Source: an uncultured Clostridia bacterium (GTDB taxonomy: Bacteria; Bacillota; Clostridia; Oscillospirales; Oscillospiraceae). Taken from it: a stretch of 64,000 bases of DNA. The translations under genes were made by a program, and so were the position numbers. The stretch covers positions 78,913 through 142,912 of the forward strand of contig CANAZG010000002.1 in NCBI GenBank assembly GCA_947365965.1. The letters run 5' to 3'. Of this stretch, positions 25,162-37,480 are shown piece by piece (positions within the stretch are counted from its first letter, which is position 1; every line of letters starts with the position of its first letter). The notes beneath the pieces are model-generated. The model worked only from the letters and a program-made list of their open reading frames with translations, made no database searches and was not told where the DNA came from.

Positions 25162-26708
25162 GGCGGCGGGAGACGGGGGCGCTGCTGCTGGCCGCCCTTC
25201 TGGTCCTCTCCGCCTGCGCGGTGAGCGGGGAACCGGAGCCGGAACCGGAGTGGGAGAGCTACCAGCAGGGCCTCCTGGAGATCCAGGAGCCGGAACCGGA
25301 GCCGGAGGGGCCGGCCCTGCCCGGGGCCTTCACCCTGGCCTGGCAGCAGGACCAGACCCTGGACCCCATCACCTGCGGCGAGGGCATCCAGGAGGACGCG
25401 GCCTCCCTCCTCTTTGAGCCCCTGTTCCGCCTGGACCGGACCTTTACGGCCCAGCCCCTCCTCTGCCGGGGATACAGCTGGGACGAGGCGGGGCTGGTGT
25501 GCACCCTGGACCTCCGGGAGGACGTGAGGTTCCAGGACGGGAGCCCCCTCACCGCCCGGGATGTGTCGGACACCCTCCGCCGGGCCGCGGCCTCGGAGCG
25601 GTACGGCTACCGGCTGCGGGGCGTGGCCTCTGTGGCCCCCAACCGGGCCGGGCAGGTGGTGATTACCCTCACGGAGCCCAACCGGGGCCTGCCGGAGCTG
25701 CTGGACATCCCGGTGGTCAAGAGCGGCACGGAGCAGGAGCGGGTCCCCGTGGGTACGGGGCCCTACCGGCTGGCGTCGGAGAACGGGGCCTACAGCCTCC
25801 AGGCGGACCCGGACTGGTGGCAGGGCAGGACCCTGCCTGTGGAGACCATCCCCCTGGTCCAGGCCAAGGACCGGGACACGGCGCTGTATCTCTTCTCCAC
25901 CCACCGGGTGGAGCTGCTGACCGTGGACCCCACCGACGATCTCTCCTCTGTCACCGGACAGGCCCAGAGCGCCAACCGGCCCACGGCCATCCTCCAGTTC
26001 ATCGGCTTCAACGCGGCCGAGGGGCGGCTGTTCTCCAGTCCGGCGGCCCGGGCCGCTTTCAGCCGGGGCATCCCCCGGGAGAGGATGGCGGACGCCCAGC
26101 TGGCCCATCTGGCTCTGCCCGCCCAGTTCCCCCTCTCTCCCCTCTCTCCCCTGTACCCCAAGGATCTGGAGCGGGCCTACAGCAAGGAGGACGCCCAGGC
26201 GGGTCTCCGCCTGGCGGGGCAGGACACCGGGGAGATCCGGGAGCTCACGCTGCTGGTGAACGAGGAGGATGGCTTCCGGGTGACCAGCGCCCGGTTCATC
26301 GCCCAGAGCCTCTCCCTGCTGGACTGGCAGATCACGGTCCAGGTCCTGCCCTGGGAGGCGTATCTGGCCGCCCTGGAGGCGGGGGAGTTTGACCTCTACT
26401 TCGGCGAGGTGCGCCTTACCGCGGACTGGGATCTGCGGGACGTGGCGGGAACCGGCGGGGCCCTGAACTACGGGGGCTTCACGGACCCGGCCCTGGACGA
26501 GGCCATGGCGGCCTTCGCCGCCGCCGGGGACCGCCCCGCCGCCGCCCGGCGGCTGGCGAGCCTTCTCCAGAGCGCCGCGCCCATTGCGCCGGTCTGTTTC
26601 AAGAATTATACCGTGCTGACCCATCCGGGGGTGGTGGAGGGGCTGGACCCCGCGCCCTCGTTCACCTTCCAGGGCCTGGAGAGCTGGCGGATCCGGCTGG
26701 AGGGGTGA
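25158..26708 (+). CDS. Extracellular solute-binding lipoprotein, peptide/nickel type (SBP family 5)
   Basis: A 516-residue lipoprotein. Signal helix and lipobox LSAC (Cys20) are followed by a negatively charged EPEPEPE linker, then the family 5 fold (LDPITCGEGIQEDAASLLFE, DVRFQDGSPLTARDV, VPVGTGPYRL). It binds peptides or small ligands for an ABC importer, but no permease or ATPase gene is adjacent, so it is an orphan receptor. The GTG start at 25158 overlaps pgeF and follows GGGAGG; upstream frame extensions are antisense-like artefacts. Confidence 0.85.
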   Translation: MRRRETGALLLAALLVLSACAVSGEPEPEPEWESYQQGLLEIQEPEPEPEGPALPGAFTLAWQQDQTLDPITCGEGIQEDAASLLFEPLFRLDRTFTAQPLLCRGYSWDEAGLVCTLDLREDVRFQDGSPLTARDVSDTLRRAAASERYGYRLRGVASVAPNRAGQVVITLTEPNRGLPELLDIPVVKSGTEQERVPVGTGPYRLASENGAYSLQADPDWWQGRTLPVETIPLVQAKDRDTALYLFSTHRVELLTVDPTDDLSSVTGQAQSANRPTAILQFIGFNAAEGRLFSSPAARAAFSRGIPRERMADAQLAHLALPAQFPLSPLSPLYPKDLERAYSKEDAQAGLRLAGQDTGEIRELTLLVNEEDGFRVTSARFIAQSLSLLDWQITVQVLPWEAYLAALEAGEFDLYFGEVRLTADWDLRDVAGTGGALNYGGFTDPALDEAMAAFAAAGDRPAAARRLASLLQSAAPIAPVCFKNYTVLTHPGVVEGLDPAPSFTFQGLESWRIRLEG

Positions 26709-26845
26709 CCCTGTAACCGGACCGGCCTGGTGAAAATCAGGATTTTCCAGGGAAAATTGTAAAAATTCGGTTGCATGTTCCACGCCGGATGTGGTAATGT
26801 AAGAATGGGATTTTTCCCACACATCAACAGAAAAGAGGGACGACA

Positions 26846-27952
26846 GTGGCAAAAGGATACCAGAGCTACCGGGGACGGCGATCCGCAGGCACGAGGCTGC
26901 TCATTGCGGCGCTGGTCATCATCCTGGTGGGGGCCTGCTGCTTCCTGCTGGCGCAGGAATATATCGCCTATACGGACGACGGGGGGATGTATCTGGATCT
27001 TCCTTTTGGCCGCATCGACCTCCCAAAGCCCCCTCCGGCCGCCGAGCCGCCGGAGGATGAGCCGCCAGCGGACGGGACGGAGGACAGCCAGGAGCCCGCG
27101 CCGCCGGACACGCCGGCGGTGGATCTGGTGGTGGAGCCGGCTCCGGAGCCCGCGCCGCCCCCGGAGCCGGAGGAGGAGACGTACGGGGAGCGCCGGCTGG
27201 CGGCCCTGGAGGTCCTGCCGGCGGACGGGGCGGCTCTGGCCGCCCAGCTCTCCGCCGCCGGGGCCAACGGCTTCCTCTATCAGGTGCGGGACAACACCGG
27301 AGCGGTCCGCTACGGCTCCGCCGCGGCCTTGAGCAAGGCTGTGGTTCAGGACGGGCCGGGCATGGATTTGGTGAAGGCCCTGTGCGCCGGGGAGGGGCTG
27401 GCCGTGGCGCGGTTCAACTGCCTCCACGACAGCTTCTTCGCCTGGGAGAACATGAAGGAGGCCGCCGTGTGCCAGCGCAACGGCTTCGTCTGGTACGACA
27501 ACCACAGCTACCACTGGCTGGACCCGGAGAAGGCCCTGGCCAGGAGCTATGTCATCAGTCTGGCCGTGGAGTGCGCCCAGATGGGCTTTGACGAGCTGGT
27601 GCTGGAGGAGCTGGCCTACCCCTCCTCCGGCCGGACCGGGAAGATCGACTACTCCGGCAACGTCATGACCAGGGGCGAGGCCCTGGTCCTCCTGCTGGGA
27701 CAGATGCGGGAGGCCCTGGAGCCCTACGGCACCCGTCTGAGCCTGCTGGTGACGGAGAAGCTGCTGCAAGCCGGCGGCGACGAGGCCACGGGGGAGGATC
27801 TGGCGGTCCTGCTGCCCATGGTGGACGCAGTGTACGTGGACACCGCCGATCCCGCCGCCGCCAAGGCCCGGCTGACGGAGCTGGCCGGGGAGAGCGCCCC
27901 GGCCCTGGTGGTCATGGGCGCGGATGGGATCCGCACCGCCCTGAATCCGTGA
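26846..27952 (+). CDS. DUF4015-like putative glycoside hydrolase, membrane-anchored
   Basis: A 368-residue exported protein from a GTG at 26846 with AGAGGGA upstream. One N-terminal transmembrane helix (residues 17-37) is followed by a long Pro/Glu/Ala linker (about 58-112) and a TIM-barrel-like domain resembling DUF4015: ANGFLYQVRDNTG, YHWLDPEKALARSYVISLAVE and GFDELVLEELAYP. The last motif is typical of a barrel strand carrying an active-site acid. The substrate is unknown, possibly cell-wall glycan. It has its own promoter candidate (TTGCAT and TAATGT near 26770-26800) and a terminator. Confidence 0.7.
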   Translation: MAKGYQSYRGRRSAGTRLLIAALVIILVGACCFLLAQEYIAYTDDGGMYLDLPFGRIDLPKPPPAAEPPEDEPPADGTEDSQEPAPPDTPAVDLVVEPAPEPAPPPEPEEETYGERRLAALEVLPADGAALAAQLSAAGANGFLYQVRDNTGAVRYGSAAALSKAVVQDGPGMDLVKALCAGEGLAVARFNCLHDSFFAWENMKEAAVCQRNGFVWYDNHSYHWLDPEKALARSYVISLAVECAQMGFDELVLEELAYPSSGRTGKIDYSGNVMTRGEALVLLLGQMREALEPYGTRLSLLVTEKLLQAGGDEATGEDLAVLLPMVDAVYVDTADPAAAKARLTELAGESAPALVVMGADGIRTALNP

Positions 27953-27965
27953 TTTTTCGCTCTTT

Positions 27966-28006
27966 TACGGGCTCTGGGGAGTTGTCCCCAGGGCCCGTAT
28001 TTTTAC
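27966..28006 (+). terminator. Terminator after the DUF4015-like gene
   Basis: ACGGGCTCTGGGGA and TCCCCAGGGCCCGT close a GTTG loop, followed by ATTTTTACTG. The rest of the gap to 28116 shows no gene. Confidence 0.85.
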
Positions 28007-28116
28007 TGCCGTCAACCGGGCTTTTGGTGAAGGTGGACATATCTGACAAATGAATCCCCTCACTTTTTTCCATTCTGCCTAATTTTGCCGAATCACGGAA
28101 AAGTTAGCAAAATCTC

Positions 28117-28145
28117 TGGCATTGCCGGGGCGATTGTGCTATACT
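28117..28145 (+). promoter_or_regulatory. Candidate promoter of the V-ATPase operon
   Basis: TATACT at 28140-28145 with a weak TGGCAT 17 bases upstream. The transcript would have a leader of about 108 bases with pairing potential (CGCCA with TGGCG at about 28166-28203). Confidence 0.45.
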
Positions 28146-28260
28146 ATTCAGTACCTGACTTATCGCCAAAAGCAGGAACGGAGAGGGATTCGGGCCCCTG
28201 GCGGCGAGAGGAGGGGGAGCAATTTATCCAAAACTGATTCGGTAGAAAAGGGGTGAGAAA

Positions 28261-28574
28261 GTGTCACTGGAAGCCATAACCAAAATCCGTGCGGTGGAGG
28301 AGGACATGGAGCGCTCCAAAACCGACGCCAAGGCACAGGCGCAGAAGCTGATCGCGGACGCGGACCGGGAGGGCCGCTCTCTGCTCCAGAAGGGCAGGGA
28401 GACAGCCGCAGCCGCCGCAGCCGCCGCCATGAAAAAGGCGGAGGAGCAGGCGGCCGGGCAGCGGGACAAGATACTGGCCCAAGCCGCCAAGGACTGCGAG
28501 AAACTCAAATCTGACGCCCGCGCGCGCATGGACAAAGCGGCGCAGGCGATCATAGGAAGGGTGGTAGAGAGGTA

Positions 28575-28575
<1 letters not shown>
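28261..28575 (+). CDS. ntpF: V-type ATPase peripheral-stalk subunit (G/H-like)
   Basis: A 104-residue, almost wholly helical charged protein (KAQAQKLIADADREGRSLL, an alanine run, KLKSDARARMDKAAQ), as expected for the coiled-coil stalk partner of subunit E in the bacterial V-ATPase. It is the first gene of the operon, in the same place as ntpF of Enterococcus hirae. The GTG at 28261 follows AGGGGTGAG. Its stop overlaps the start of ntpI. Confidence 0.85.
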
Positions 28576-31032
<2,457 letters not shown>

Positions 31033-31059
31033 TCTATCCCATAGAAAAGGGGATTCGAT

Positions 31060-31752
31060 ATGAACGGAATCGAAAAAATTACCGCCCGCATCGAGACCGA
31101 CACCAAAGCCGAGGTTGAGGGGCTCCTCCGTGAGGCCCGGGAGAAGGCGGAGGCCCTGCGCGCCGACTATCAGTCCAAGGCGGACGCGGAGGCCAAGGCC
31201 GCCGCCCAGTCCGGCCAGGAGGCCGCCCAGCGTCAGGCTGAGCGCCTGGAGAGCGCGGCCCAGATGGAGGCGAAGAAGCAGATGCTCGCCGCCAAGCAGG
31301 CCTGCCTGGACGAGGCCTTCGCCCAGGCCCAGAAGAAGCTGTGCGCCCTGCCCGACGAGGAGTATGCGGACCTGCTGGCCCGCGTGGCCGTGAAGGCGGC
31401 CCGGACCGGCCGGGAGGAGATCGTGCTCAACGCCAAGGACCACAAGAAGGTGGGCTCCCTGGTGGTGAGCAAGGCCAACGCCCTGCTGGCCGCTGCCGCC
31501 GCCCCCGAGGCGGCGGGCAAGGCGGCCAAGAGCGGCGGCAAGGCCGGGGAGATCCTCTCCAAGGTGGTCACCGGCGCCTCCGCCCTGCTCCAGGGCACCG
31601 CCATGCTGACCCTCTCCGGGGAGACCCGGGAGATGGCCGGCGGTCTGATCCTGCGGGACGGCCAGGTGGAGGTCAACTGCGCCTTTGAGACCCAGCTGCG
31701 GGTGCTGCGGGAGGAGATGACGGCGGAGATCGCCGCTATCCTGTTCCCGTAA
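31060..31752 (+). CDS. ntpE: V-type ATPase peripheral-stalk subunit E
   Basis: A 230-residue subunit: an N-terminal coiled coil (about 1-100, rich in EAREKAEALRADYQSK-type heptads) and a C-terminal globular head ending in QVEVNCAFETQLRVLREEM. It pairs with NtpF to form the stalk that holds the A3B3 head. An alanine/glycine-rich insertion (about 145-165) is longer than in most relatives. The ribosome site is AAAGGGG. A hairpin-rich 193-base gap separates it from ntpC. Confidence 0.88.
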   Translation: MNGIEKITARIETDTKAEVEGLLREAREKAEALRADYQSKADAEAKAAAQSGQEAAQRQAERLESAAQMEAKKQMLAAKQACLDEAFAQAQKKLCALPDEEYADLLARVAVKAARTGREEIVLNAKDHKKVGSLVVSKANALLAAAAAPEAAGKAAKSGGKAGEILSKVVTGASALLQGTAMLTLSGETREMAGGLILRDGQVEVNCAFETQLRVLREEMTAEIAAILFP

Positions 31753-31770
31753 GCGCGCCGGAAACGGACT

Positions 31771-31883
31771 TCTTTTCCATGGAGGAAAGGGAGCCCAAAG
31801 GAACGTTCTTTTGATTCTTTTCTCCCGGGCCGCTTGAGGGGCCACGGCCGCCAAAGGCGGGCCCGGTCAAAGAGAAAAGAAGG
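31771..31883. repeat. Inverted-repeat element inside the V-ATPase operon (ntpE-ntpC gap)
   Basis: TTCTTTTCTC (31815-31824) pairs with GAGAAAAGAA (31872-31881), and CCGGGCC pairs with GGCCCGG inside it, around a GC-rich loop. The sequence GTTCTTTTGATTCTTTTCTC resembles the right end of the element copies at 7775, 33278 and 50794, so it is probably a diverged member. Confidence 0.6.
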
Positions 31884-31945
31884 GACACCCACGCCCACGG
31901 AATTGTCAAATAAAGCTATCCAGCGATTATCATCAAGAAAGGAGG

Positions 31946-32950
31946 ATGGCTTTGGCAAAGAAAGTGAAAGACACCGACTATCTGTTCATCTCCACCTACC
32001 TGCACAGCCGGGAGCGGGATCTCCTCACCGCCGCCCGCATGGAGCGCATGATCGAGGCGCCCTCGGCGGAGGAGGCGGCCAAGGTGCTCGCGGAGATCGG
32101 GTACGGCGAGTTCAACCCCTCCAGCGAGAGGGAGCTGAGCGCCGTGCTGGCAGCTGAGCAGGAGAAGCTGTTCGAGGACCTGTACCGCTTCGTGCCCGAC
32201 AAGGCGGTGGTGGATGTGTTCAAGGTCAAATACGACTATCATAACCTGAAGACTCTGCTGAAGGCCCGGGCCATGGGCATCGATGGCGGCCGGCTGCTGC
32301 TGGACGCGGGAAGAGTGAGCGCCCAGGAGATGAACCGGGCTGTGACGGAGGGCGACTACGGCGCCCTGCCGGAGCTGCTGCGCGCCGCCGCCGAGGAGGC
32401 GGGGGAGGTTCTGGCCTCCACCGGAGATCCCCAGCTGAGCGACTTTGTGCTGGACCGGGCCTACTACGCGGAGATGCTCTCCGCCGCCCGGGCCACGGGC
32501 AGCGGCTTCCTGGTGGAGTATGTCCAGGGGACCATTGACGCGGCCAACCTGCGCTCCGCCGTGCGCACCCTGCGCATGAAGAAGGGCGCTGACCTTCTGA
32601 AAAAGGTCCTGGTGGAGGGCGGCGCCATCCGGCCGGAGAGCGTCCAGGCGGCGGCCCTGGCCGGAAGCCTGGAGGAGCTCTACCGTCCCACCCCCCTGCG
32701 CGCTGCGGCGGAGCTGGGCACAGCGGCCGCCCAGGGCGGCAGTCTCACCGCCTTTGAGAAGGCCTGCGACGACGCGGTGACGGCGGTGGCCGCCCGCGCC
32801 AAGAGCGTGCCCTTCGGCGTGGAGGCGGTCATCAGCTACGTGGCGGCCAAGGAGATCGAGTTTACGGCGGTGCGCGTCATCATGTCCAGCCGTCTGGCGG
32901 GCATCGAGGGGGACACCATCCGGGAAAGGCTGCGTGAGGCTTATGTATAA
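31946..32950 (+). CDS. ntpC: V-type ATPase subunit C (central-stalk cap)
   Basis: A 334-residue, mostly helical protein of the AC39/subunit d family, joining the central stalk to the rotor ring. The N terminus KDTDYLFISTYLHSRERDLL and the C-terminal FGVEAVISYVAAKEIEFTAVR are typical. The ATG at 31946 lies closely after AAGGAGG. Its 3' end overlaps the next gene. Confidence 0.92.
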   Translation: MALAKKVKDTDYLFISTYLHSRERDLLTAARMERMIEAPSAEEAAKVLAEIGYGEFNPSSERELSAVLAAEQEKLFEDLYRFVPDKAVVDVFKVKYDYHNLKTLLKARAMGIDGGRLLLDAGRVSAQEMNRAVTEGDYGALPELLRAAAEEAGEVLASTGDPQLSDFVLDRAYYAEMLSAARATGSGFLVEYVQGTIDAANLRSAVRTLRMKKGADLLKKVLVEGGAIRPESVQAAALAGSLEELYRPTPLRAAAELGTAAAQGGSLTAFEKACDDAVTAVAARAKSVPFGVEAVISYVAAKEIEFTAVRVIMSSRLAGIEGDTIRERLREAYV

Positions 32951-33269
32951 GATTGCGGTTTTGGGCGACCGGGACAGCGTGATGGGCTTCAAGGCCCTGG
33001 GCCTGGAGACCTTCTTCGCCGAGGACGCCGAGCAGGCCCGCCACACCCTCCACCGGCTGGCAAAGCCCGCCGGCGGCGCTCAGTCGGACTATGCCATCAT
33101 CTATATCACCGAGCAGCTGGCCGAGCTCCTCAGCGCGGATATCGACCGCTATAAGACCTCCGTCACCCCGGCGGTTATCCTCATCCCCGGCAAGACCGGG
33201 TCCCTGGGGCTGGGGGCCCGGGCCCTGCAGAACGCCGTGGAGCGGGCCGTCGGCGCGGATATCGGATAA
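32943..33269 (+). CDS. ntpG: V-type ATPase central-stalk subunit F
   Basis: A 108-residue Rossmann-like subunit (YKIAVLGDRDSVMGFKALGL, then DYAIIYITEQLAE, VILIPGKTGSLGLG), the NtpG/AtpF component of the rotor shaft. The ATG at 32943 overlaps the end of ntpC; an in-frame GTG at 32934 is an alternative giving three extra residues. Confidence 0.93.
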   Translation: MYKIAVLGDRDSVMGFKALGLETFFAEDAEQARHTLHRLAKPAGGAQSDYAIIYITEQLAELLSADIDRYKTSVTPAVILIPGKTGSLGLGARALQNAVERAVGADIG

Positions 33270-33277
33270 AGCGTTTT

Positions 33278-33409
33278 GGTATTCATTCTTTTCCAGAAAG
33301 AAATACCGGCCCCCTGGCAGCTGCCGGGCAGGCGGCGTAAGAACGGCCGGCAGTAAAAGAATACTTCTAAAGTTCTTTTTGATTCTTTTTCTTTCAAGAA
33401 AAAGAATGA
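33278..33409. repeat. Composite inverted-repeat element, copy 2 (ntpG-ntpA gap)
   Basis: The right-hand block (ACTTCTAAAGTTCTTTTTGA followed by hairpin ATTCTTTTTC..GAAAAAGAAT, ending at 33409) is nearly identical to those at 7880-7925 and 50903-50952. The left hairpin (GGTATT..AATACC, 33278-33307) and the GC-rich centre are degenerate. It sits between co-directional genes of one operon, unlike the other two full copies. Confidence 0.7.
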
Positions 33410-33451
33410 ATACTTCGGCCCTCAGATTTTGTAAAGGAAGGCAGTGAAGCA

Positions 33452-35233
33452 ATGAGTCAAGGAAAAATCATCAAGGTCTCCGGCCCGCTGGTGGTGGCCG
33501 ACGGCCTGGCTGACGCCAACATGGCGGACGTGGTCCGCGTAGGCGAGCAGCGGCTGATCGGCGAGATCCTGAATATGACCGGCGACCGGGCCTCCATCCA
33601 GGTCTACGAGGAGACTTCCGGCCTGGGACCCGGCGCGGTGGTGGAGAGCACCGGCGCGCCCCTGAGCGTGGAGCTGGGGCCCGGCATCATTGAGAACATC
33701 TACGACGGTATCCAGCGCCCCCTGGAGGAGATCGTCAAGCAGACAGGATCCAACAATCTGGCCCGCGGCGTGGAGGTCTCCCCCCTCAACCGGGAGAAGA
33801 AGTGGGCCTACACCCCCGAGGCCAAGGTGGGCGACCGCGTGGTGGGCGGCGACGTGCTGGGCACGGTGCCGGAGACCGAGGTGGTCCTCCACAAGATCAT
33901 GGTCCCCAACGGCGTTTCCGGCACCCTGTCCTGGACCATCAAGTCCGGCAGCTACACCGTGGACGAGGTGATCGCCAAGGTCAAGACCGACAAGGGCGAC
34001 ACCGTGGAGCTCACCATGACCCAGAAGTGGCCCGTCCGCGTGGGCCGTCCCTACAAGCAGAAGTACAACCCGGTGGCCCCCCTCCAGTCCGGCCAGCGGA
34101 TTATCGACACCATGTTCCCCATCGCCAAGGGCGGCACGGCCGCCGTGCCCGGCCCCTTCGGCTCCGGCAAGACCGTGGTGCAGCACCAGCTGGCCAAGTG
34201 GTCCGACGTGGATATCGTCATCTACGTGGGCTGCGGCGAGCGGGGCAACGAGATGACCGACGTTCTCCGGGAGTTCCCGGAGCTTCAGGATCCCCGCACC
34301 GGCGAGTCCCTGATGAAGCGGACCGTCCTGATCGCCAACACCTCCGACATGCCCGTGGCCGCCCGTGAGGCCAGCGTGTATACCGGCATCACCATTGCCG
34401 AGTACTTCCGCGACATGGGCTACGCCGTGGCCGTCATCGCCGACTCCACCTCCCGCTGGGCCGAGGCCCTGCGCGAGATGTCCGGCCGTCTGGAGGAGAT
34501 GCCCGGTGAAGAGGGCTACCCCGCCTACCTTGCCTCCCGTCTGGCCCAGTTCTATGAGCGGGCCGGCGTGGTGCAGTGCATGGGCAGCGAGGACCGCACC
34601 GGGTCCCTGACCGCCGTGGGCGCCGTGTCGCCTCCGGGCGGCGACCTCTCCGAGCCCGTCAGCCAGGGCACCATGCGCATCGTCAAGGTGTTCTGGTCCC
34701 TGGACGCCTCCCTGGCCTACCGCCGCCACTTCCCCGCCATCAACTGGCTGAACTCCTACTCCCTGTATCTGGACACCATGAAGCCCTGGTTTGACGAGCA
34801 CTACGGCCCCTCCTTCATGGAGAACCGGAACAAGGCCATGAGCCTCCTCCAGGAGGAGAACGAGCTCAACGAGATCGTGCAGCTGGTGGGTAAGGACTCC
34901 CTGAGCCCCAACGATCAGCTCACCCTGGAGACCGCCAAGATGGTCCGCGAGGACTTCCTCCAGCAGAACGCCTTTATGGACGTGGACAGCTACTCCAGCC
35001 ACGACCGTCAGATGCGGATGCTGGCCATGATCCTGGACTTTGACAAGCTGGCCCGGGACGCCATCTCCAAGGGCGCTCCCCTCGCCCCCATGCTGGAGCT
35101 CCCCTCCAAGGAGAAGATCGGCCGCGCCAAGTTCGTGGACGCGGACAAGTATGTGGAGGAGTACGCCGCCATCGCCCAGGAGATGGAGCAGGAAATTGCC
35201 CAGATCGTAGAGAAAGCGGGTGCTGAGTTATGA
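33452..35233 (+). CDS. ntpA: V-type ATPase catalytic subunit A
   Basis: A 593-residue catalytic subunit. The P loop GPFGSGKT is at residues 234-241; the glutamate for hydrolysis lies in [13 protein letters not shown], and the Walker B segment is [19 protein letters not shown]. The non-homologous region of about 90 residues ([20 protein letters not shown]) that separates A subunits from F-type beta is present. Three copies alternate with NtpB in the head. The start follows AAGGAAGG. Its stop overlaps the ntpB start (ATGA). Confidence 0.97.
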   Translation: MSQGKIIKVSGPLVVADGLADANMADVVRVGEQRLIGEILNMTGDRASIQVYEETSGLGPGAVVESTGAPLSVELGPGIIENIYDGIQRPLEEIVKQTGSNNLARGVEVSPLNREKKWAYTPEAKVGDRVVGGDVLGTVPETEVVLHKIMVPNGVSGTLSWTIKSGSYTVDEVIAKVKTDKGDTVELTMTQKWPVRVGRPYKQKYNPVAPLQSGQRIIDTMFPIAKGGTAAVPGPFGSGKTVVQHQLAKWSDVDIVIYVGCGERGNEMTDVLREFPELQDPRTGESLMKRTVLIANTSDMPVAAREASVYTGITIAEYFRDMGYAVAVIADSTSRWAEALREMSGRLEEMPGEEGYPAYLASRLAQFYERAGVVQCMGSEDRTGSLTAVGAVSPPGGDLSEPVSQGTMRIVKVFWSLDASLAYRRHFPAINWLNSYSLYLDTMKPWFDEHYGPSFMENRNKAMSLLQEENELNEIVQLVGKDSLSPNDQLTLETAKMVREDFLQQNAFMDVDSYSSHDRQMRMLAMILDFDKLARDAISKGAPLAPMLELPSKEKIGRAKFVDADKYVEEYAAIAQEMEQEIAQIVEKAGAEL

Positions 35234-36612
35234 TGAAGGAATACCGTACCATACACGAGATCTCCGGCCCGCTGATGGTGGTGGAGAAGGTTGACGGCGT
35301 CACCTACGACGAGCTGGCGGAGATCGAGCTCTCCAACGGCAGCACCCGCCGCTGCAAGGTCCTGGAGGTCAACGGCGACAAGGCCGTGGTGCAGCTCTTT
35401 GAGTCCTCTGCGGGCATCAACCTGCGGGACTCCAAGATCCGCTTCCTGGGCCACCCCCTGGAGCTGGCGGTTTCCGGCGACATGCTGGGCCGCGTGTTCA
35501 ACGGCATGGGCCAGCCCATCGACGGCGGCCCCGCCATCCTGCCCGAGAAGAGCCTGGACATCAACGGTCAGCCCATCAACCCGGCGGCCCGGGACTACCC
35601 CAACGAGTTCATTCAGACCGGCGTCAGCTCCATTGACGGCCTGAACACCCTGGTCCGCGGCCAGAAGCTGCCCATCTTCTCCGGCAACGGCCTGCCCCAC
35701 GCCCAGCTGGCGGCGCAGATTGCCCGTCAGGCCAAGGTGCTGGGGGACTCCGCCTCCAACTTCGCCGTGGTCTTCGCGGCCATCGGCATCACCTTCGAGG
35801 AGTCGGAGTACTTTGTCAACGAGTTCAAGCGCACCGGAGCCATCGACCGGACGGTGCTGTTCACCAACCTGGCCAACGACCCGGCGGTTGAGCGTATCGC
35901 CACCCCCCGCATGGCCCTGACGGCGGCGGAGTATCTGGCCTTTGAGAAGGGGATGCACGTGCTGGTCATCCTCACGGACATCACCAACTACGCCGAGGCC
36001 CTCCGCGAGGTGTCTGCGGCCAAGAAGGAGGTCCCCGGACGCCGCGGCTACCCCGGCTACCTCTATACCGACCTGGCCCAGATGTACGAGCGCGCCGGCC
36101 GCCAGCTGGGCAAGCCCGGCTCCATCACCATGATCCCCATCCTGACCATGCCGGAGAACGACAAGACCCACCCCATCCCCGACCTGACCGGATATATCAC
36201 CGAGGGCCAGATCATCCTGTCCCAGGAGCTGTTCCGCAAGGGCATCAATCCCCCGGTGGACGTGCTGCCCAGCCTGAGCCGTCTGAAGGACAAGGGCGTG
36301 GGCGTGGGCAAGACCCGGGAGGACCACGCCTCCACCATGAACCAGCTGTTCGCCGCCTACGCCTCCGGCAAGGAGGCCAAGGAGCTGATGACCATCCTGG
36401 GCGAGTCCGCCCTGAGCCCCACGGACCTGCTGTACGCCAAGTTTGCCGACGAGTTTGAGAAGCGCTACGTCTCCCAGGGCTACGAGACCAACCGCAGCGT
36501 CATCGAGACCCTGGATCTGGGCTGGGAGCTGCTGAGCATCCTGCCCAAGAGCGAGCTCAAGCGCATCAAGCAGGACATGATCGACAAGTACCTGCCCAAG
36601 AAGGAGTCCTAG
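35230..36612 (+). CDS. ntpB: V-type ATPase regulatory subunit B
   Basis: A 460-residue non-catalytic nucleotide-interface subunit. The P-loop position reads [11 protein letters not shown], the degenerate form normal for B subunits, followed by [14 protein letters not shown] and the [20 protein letters not shown] arginine-finger region. The length is as expected. It is translationally coupled to ntpA by a four-base overlap. Confidence 0.97.
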   Translation: MMKEYRTIHEISGPLMVVEKVDGVTYDELAEIELSNGSTRRCKVLEVNGDKAVVQLFESSAGINLRDSKIRFLGHPLELAVSGDMLGRVFNGMGQPIDGGPAILPEKSLDINGQPINPAARDYPNEFIQTGVSSIDGLNTLVRGQKLPIFSGNGLPHAQLAAQIARQAKVLGDSASNFAVVFAAIGITFEESEYFVNEFKRTGAIDRTVLFTNLANDPAVERIATPRMALTAAEYLAFEKGMHVLVILTDITNYAEALREVSAAKKEVPGRRGYPGYLYTDLAQMYERAGRQLGKPGSITMIPILTMPENDKTHPIPDLTGYITEGQIILSQELFRKGINPPVDVLPSLSRLKDKGVGVGKTREDHASTMNQLFAAYASGKEAKELMTILGESALSPTDLLYAKFADEFEKRYVSQGYETNRSVIETLDLGWELLSILPKSELKRIKQDMIDKYLPKKES

Positions 36613-36657
36613 GCGGCGTACTGATGTGTCATAATCAGTTAAGAAAGAGGTGAACAG

Positions 36658-37329
36658 ATGGCCTCAGCAACGATTAACCCTACCAGAATGGAGCTCAACC
36701 GGCTGAAGGGCCGGCTGAAGACCGCCACCCGGGGCCACAAGCTCCTCAAGGATAAGCGGGATGAACTGATGAAGCAGTTCCTGGAGATCGTGCGGCGCAA
36801 CCGGGAGCTGCGCGCCAAGGTGGAGCGGGGCCTGGAGCAGGCCAACGCGGCCTTCACCGTGGCCTCGGCCCTCATGAGCCCGGAGATGCTGGAACAGGCC
36901 CTGCTGTACCCCAAGCAGAGTGTGGAGCTGGACATGCGCTTCAAGAACGTGATGAGCGTAAATGTGCCGGTCTACGATTTCCACACCAAGAACGAGGATC
37001 CGGCGGAGATCTATCCCTACGGCTTCGCCCAGACCTCCGGCGAGCTGGACGCGGCTCTGGAGGCCCTGGCCAACGTGTTCAACGACATGCTGCAGCTGGC
37101 GGAGGTGGAGAAGACCATGCAGCTGCTGGCGGAGGACATTGAGAAGACCCGGCGGCGCGTCAACGCCCTGGAGTACGTCATGATCCCAGGCTTCCAGCAG
37201 AAGATCCGGTACATCTCCATGAAGCTGGAGGAGAACGAGCGCGGCAACATCACCCGCCTGATGAAGGTCAAGGATATGATTTTGAAGGAAGCCATTGAGG
37301 AACGGCAGGCGCAGGACGCTAGAGCGTAA
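36658..37329 (+). CDS. ntpD: V-type ATPase central-shaft subunit D
   Basis: A 223-residue, long helical hairpin protein (MELNRLKGRLKTATRGHKLL and RRRVNALEYVMIPGFQQKIR) that forms the rotating shaft with subunit F. The start at 36658 has AAAGAGGTG upstream. It is the last recognisable gene of the operon; the accessory ntpH and ntpJ genes of E. hirae (ntpJ being a K+/Na+ transporter) are absent here. Confidence 0.96.
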   Translation: MASATINPTRMELNRLKGRLKTATRGHKLLKDKRDELMKQFLEIVRRNRELRAKVERGLEQANAAFTVASALMSPEMLEQALLYPKQSVELDMRFKNVMSVNVPVYDFHTKNEDPAEIYPYGFAQTSGELDAALEALANVFNDMLQLAEVEKTMQLLAEDIEKTRRRVNALEYVMIPGFQQKIRYISMKLEENERGNITRLMKVKDMILKEAIEERQAQDARA

Positions 37330-37419
37330 GGGCTTTCGGGTCTGACGGAGGAAGTCCGGCAGAGGTTTAAGGGGAACTGTACTGTATTTGTACCGTTCCT
37401 ATAAAAGGACTAAAAAGTG

Positions 37420-37469
37420 AAGGATGGTACTGCCTACTGCCCAGGATAACCCCGGGCAGTACCATCCTT
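37420..37469. repeat. Hairpin with ATGGTACTGCC arms, copy 1
   Basis: A perfect 15-base inverted repeat: AAGGATGGTACTGCC (37420-37434) and its complement (37455-37469). It is followed by ATATTATTG rather than a T run. It marks the drop in GC at the left edge of the AT-rich island, and its core arms recur at 38792-38824. Confidence 0.75.
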
Positions 37470-37480
37470 ATATTATTGTA

